A stretch of 64,000 nucleotides of DNA. It comes from Planococcus sp. CP5-4_YE (GTDB lineage Bacteria; Bacillota; Bacilli; Bacillales_A; Planococcaceae). Position 1 is the stretch's first letter, and each line of letters starts with the position of its first letter. Under the pieces are notes generated by a model that had not been told where the DNA came from, did no database searches, and saw only the letters and a list, made by a program, of their open reading frames with translations. Made by a program: the position numbers and the translations under genes. Shown piece after piece: positions 62,760-64,000 of the stretch. The stretch spans positions 1 through 64,000 of the forward strand of contig NZ_JAHPZO010000004.1 in assembly GCF_019042655.1 (NCBI RefSeq), read 5' to 3'.

Positions 62760-64000
62760 TCAGCTTGTACTGGCAACCGCTCTTTCTTTATATAAATGGA
62801 ACATCCATAAATAAACGAAGCCGCTCAAGACCGCAAATGTCCCTAAGATGATAAAGGTCCATCCGAACCCGAACCAAGCGGTCATCGGAATCGAAACCGG
62901 CGCAATCATCCGCCCGATCGTATAGCGCAGGCTCGCAGCAGCGAAGTACTGGCCACGCATCGATTCCGGTGCAAGTTTGGAAATGAAGCTTTGCTGCAGC
63001 CCGACGGTCATCAATTCAGCAAAAGTGAAGACCGCCATCGCCACGACGAACATCCAAAACCACGAAGTCATCGGGAAAATCGCCATCGATAAGCCGAACA
63101 ACAAGGCCGAGAAGAAGAACACCCATTTCTCCGGAAACTTGGTCACCCAACGTGTAATGACAACTGTCAAAAGCGCTACAATCAAACCGTTTTGTGCCAA
63201 TAAAATACCGAAAGAAGTTTCTCCTGTCACAGACCATTCACGCCCTAGAAAATCGAGGATTGTTTGGCGGTCGATCGTCTCCTTCAAATAGACTGGAATG
63301 ACGAGATCCAATTGCATGAAGGTCTGCGCCCCCATGACACCCGCTACGACAAACAGCAAAAAGACTCGGTCTTTCAAGATGATGCCGTAATCTTTTACTT
63401 GCGAAAGCAATGCGCCTCTCCAGCCCGCGGCATTTCCCTCTTTCCATTTATCCATGACTTCAGCCGATAAGGTCTCTTCCGTATAGAGGTGCAATAATAG
63501 CCCCAGTAACATCGAAATGACAGCAACTGCCAACAGCAATTCGAAGCGGTAAGAAAAGAACAGCACTGCACCGAACAAAGGCCCGATGACGACGGCAATA
63601 TTCAGAGTTGTATAGAACACCGCGAATACATCGCTCCTGTATTTTTCCGGAATGACATCCGCGATCATCGCTTGGCTCGCTGGCCAGTACAACGAGCCGC
63701 ACATACCAGCCAACGTGAACGCTACGAAGCTGAGCTCGGGCGAACTGAGCCATGGCGAGTTTGCCATAGCGAACAGCAAGAACGCAAAGCCTTGCGCCAC
63801 TGCCGCTGACACGAGCATGCGCTTACGCCCGAAACGGTCAGCAAAATAGCCGCCAAATAAATTGGCAGCCACAGAAAATATTTGAGAGACGATCAATAAG
63901 AGGCCCGCCATCCCTTTCCCGAACTCTTCCGCGAAATAAATCGCTAGAAATGGGAACACCATCCAAAAACTTGTATTCATGAAAAACTCGCCCACCAGCC
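62760..64000 (-). CDS. MFS transporter (5'-truncated by the window edge)
   Basis: At least 411 residues, with the frame still open at the window end. Twelve hydrophobic helices are visible; the motif-A loop is GYFADRFGRKRML between helices 2 and 3. MNTSFWMVFPFLAIYFAEEFG and MCGSLYWPASQAMIADVIPE fit the MdtG/YfmO-type drug exporter group. The GTG at 63995 has no clear site, so the true start is probably beyond 64000. Substrate unknown. Confidence 0.83.
   Translation of the reverse strand, partial: LVGEFFMNTSFWMVFPFLAIYFAEEFGKGMAGLLLIVSQIFSVAANLFGGYFADRFGRKRMLVSAAVAQGFAFLLFAMANSPWLSSPELSFVAFTLAGMCGSLYWPASQAMIADVIPEKYRSDVFAVFYTTLNIAVVIGPLFGAVLFFSYRFELLLAVAVISMLLGLLLHLYTEETLSAEVMDKWKEGNAAGWRGALLSQVKDYGIILKDRVFLLFVVAGVMGAQTFMQLDLVIPVYLKETIDRQTILDFLGREWSVTGETSFGILLAQNGLIVALLTVVITRWVTKFPEKWVFFFSALLFGLSMAIFPMTSWFWMFVVAMAVFTFAELMTVGLQQSFISKLAPESMRGQYFAAASLRYTIGRMIAPVSIPMTAWFGFGWTFIILGTFAVLSGFVYLWMFHLYKERAVASTS

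Noticed and set aside
1..64000. Prophage, insertion sequence or biosynthetic gene cluster
   Set aside because: No transposase, integrase, phage structural gene or synthase was found; the gene content is ordinary metabolism.

Overview
The window reads as a contig end from a low-to-moderate GC Gram-positive bacterium of the Bacillales, most likely Planococcaceae (a Planococcus-like genus). This is inferred from the gene content: BmrCD-type exporter, LipM/LipA lipoate route, S-box methionine regulation, NsrR/Hmp, CcpA-type cre sites, DUF3243, and strong GGAGG ribosome binding sites. No sporulation, prophage, insertion sequence, CRISPR, rRNA or tRNA gene was seen. Bases 1-20 look like leftover Nextera transposon adapter, so the contig proper starts at about base 21 inside an ABC-F gene.

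Layout. 21-420: ABC-F fragment. 480-1662: a gene-free block with three tandem 246-bp repeat units and one copy of a second dispersed repeat. 1663-11904: phospholipase D-like protein, ECF sigma factor, CNNM/CorC transporter, M20 dipeptidase, PlsY paralog, DegV, DUF2804, glycerophosphodiesterase with a coupled 54-aa membrane protein, tryptophan dioxygenase and a YusW-like lipoprotein. 11951-22641: tandem-GNAT protein, BmrCD-like heterodimeric ABC exporter, EamA transporter, PAS-PAS-GGDEF(degenerate)-EAL protein, split threonine/serine exporter and an AdhB-like dehydrogenase. 22786-27179: beta-propeller protein, AlaX editing enzyme and lipid kinase. 27285-32276: a lysine-degradation operon (aldehyde dehydrogenase, lysine 6-dehydrogenase, acyl-CoA dehydrogenase) with a perfect cre site, divergent from a MerR/TipAS regulator coupled to a 42-aa zinc-ribbon protein. 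32327-39261: TrhO, a 2-hydroxyacid dehydrogenase, DedA, and a four-gene carboxylate uptake and activation operon with a near-perfect cre site. 39716-45486: mechanosensitive channel, a two-component system whose kinase is split by an in-frame TAA, an EamA transporter and a small HTH protein.

45543-53660 is a methionine region. metY-metX and metNPQ plus an M20 hydrolase are divergent, and each is preceded by its own SAM-I riboswitch and terminator; pepT follows. 53661-54171 holds a second copy of the dispersed repeat. 54172-56680: DUF4825 protein, then lipM-lipA preceded by a TPP riboswitch and a terminator. That is an unusual pairing of thiamine sensing with lipoate synthesis, two cofactors of the same 2-oxoacid dehydrogenase complexes. 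56826-64000: V4R-STAS protein, small stress-type proteins, nsrR and hmp with a clear NsrR operator, a FhuF-like reductase, a Vms1/eRF1-like protein, DUF3243 and a 5'-truncated MFS transporter.

Most of the window is housekeeping metabolism. The most interesting items are the TPP riboswitch before lipM-lipA, the two dispersed non-coding repeat families, the nonsense-interrupted histidine kinase with its overlapping small membrane protein, and the three sub-60-residue genes that overlap or abut their neighbours.
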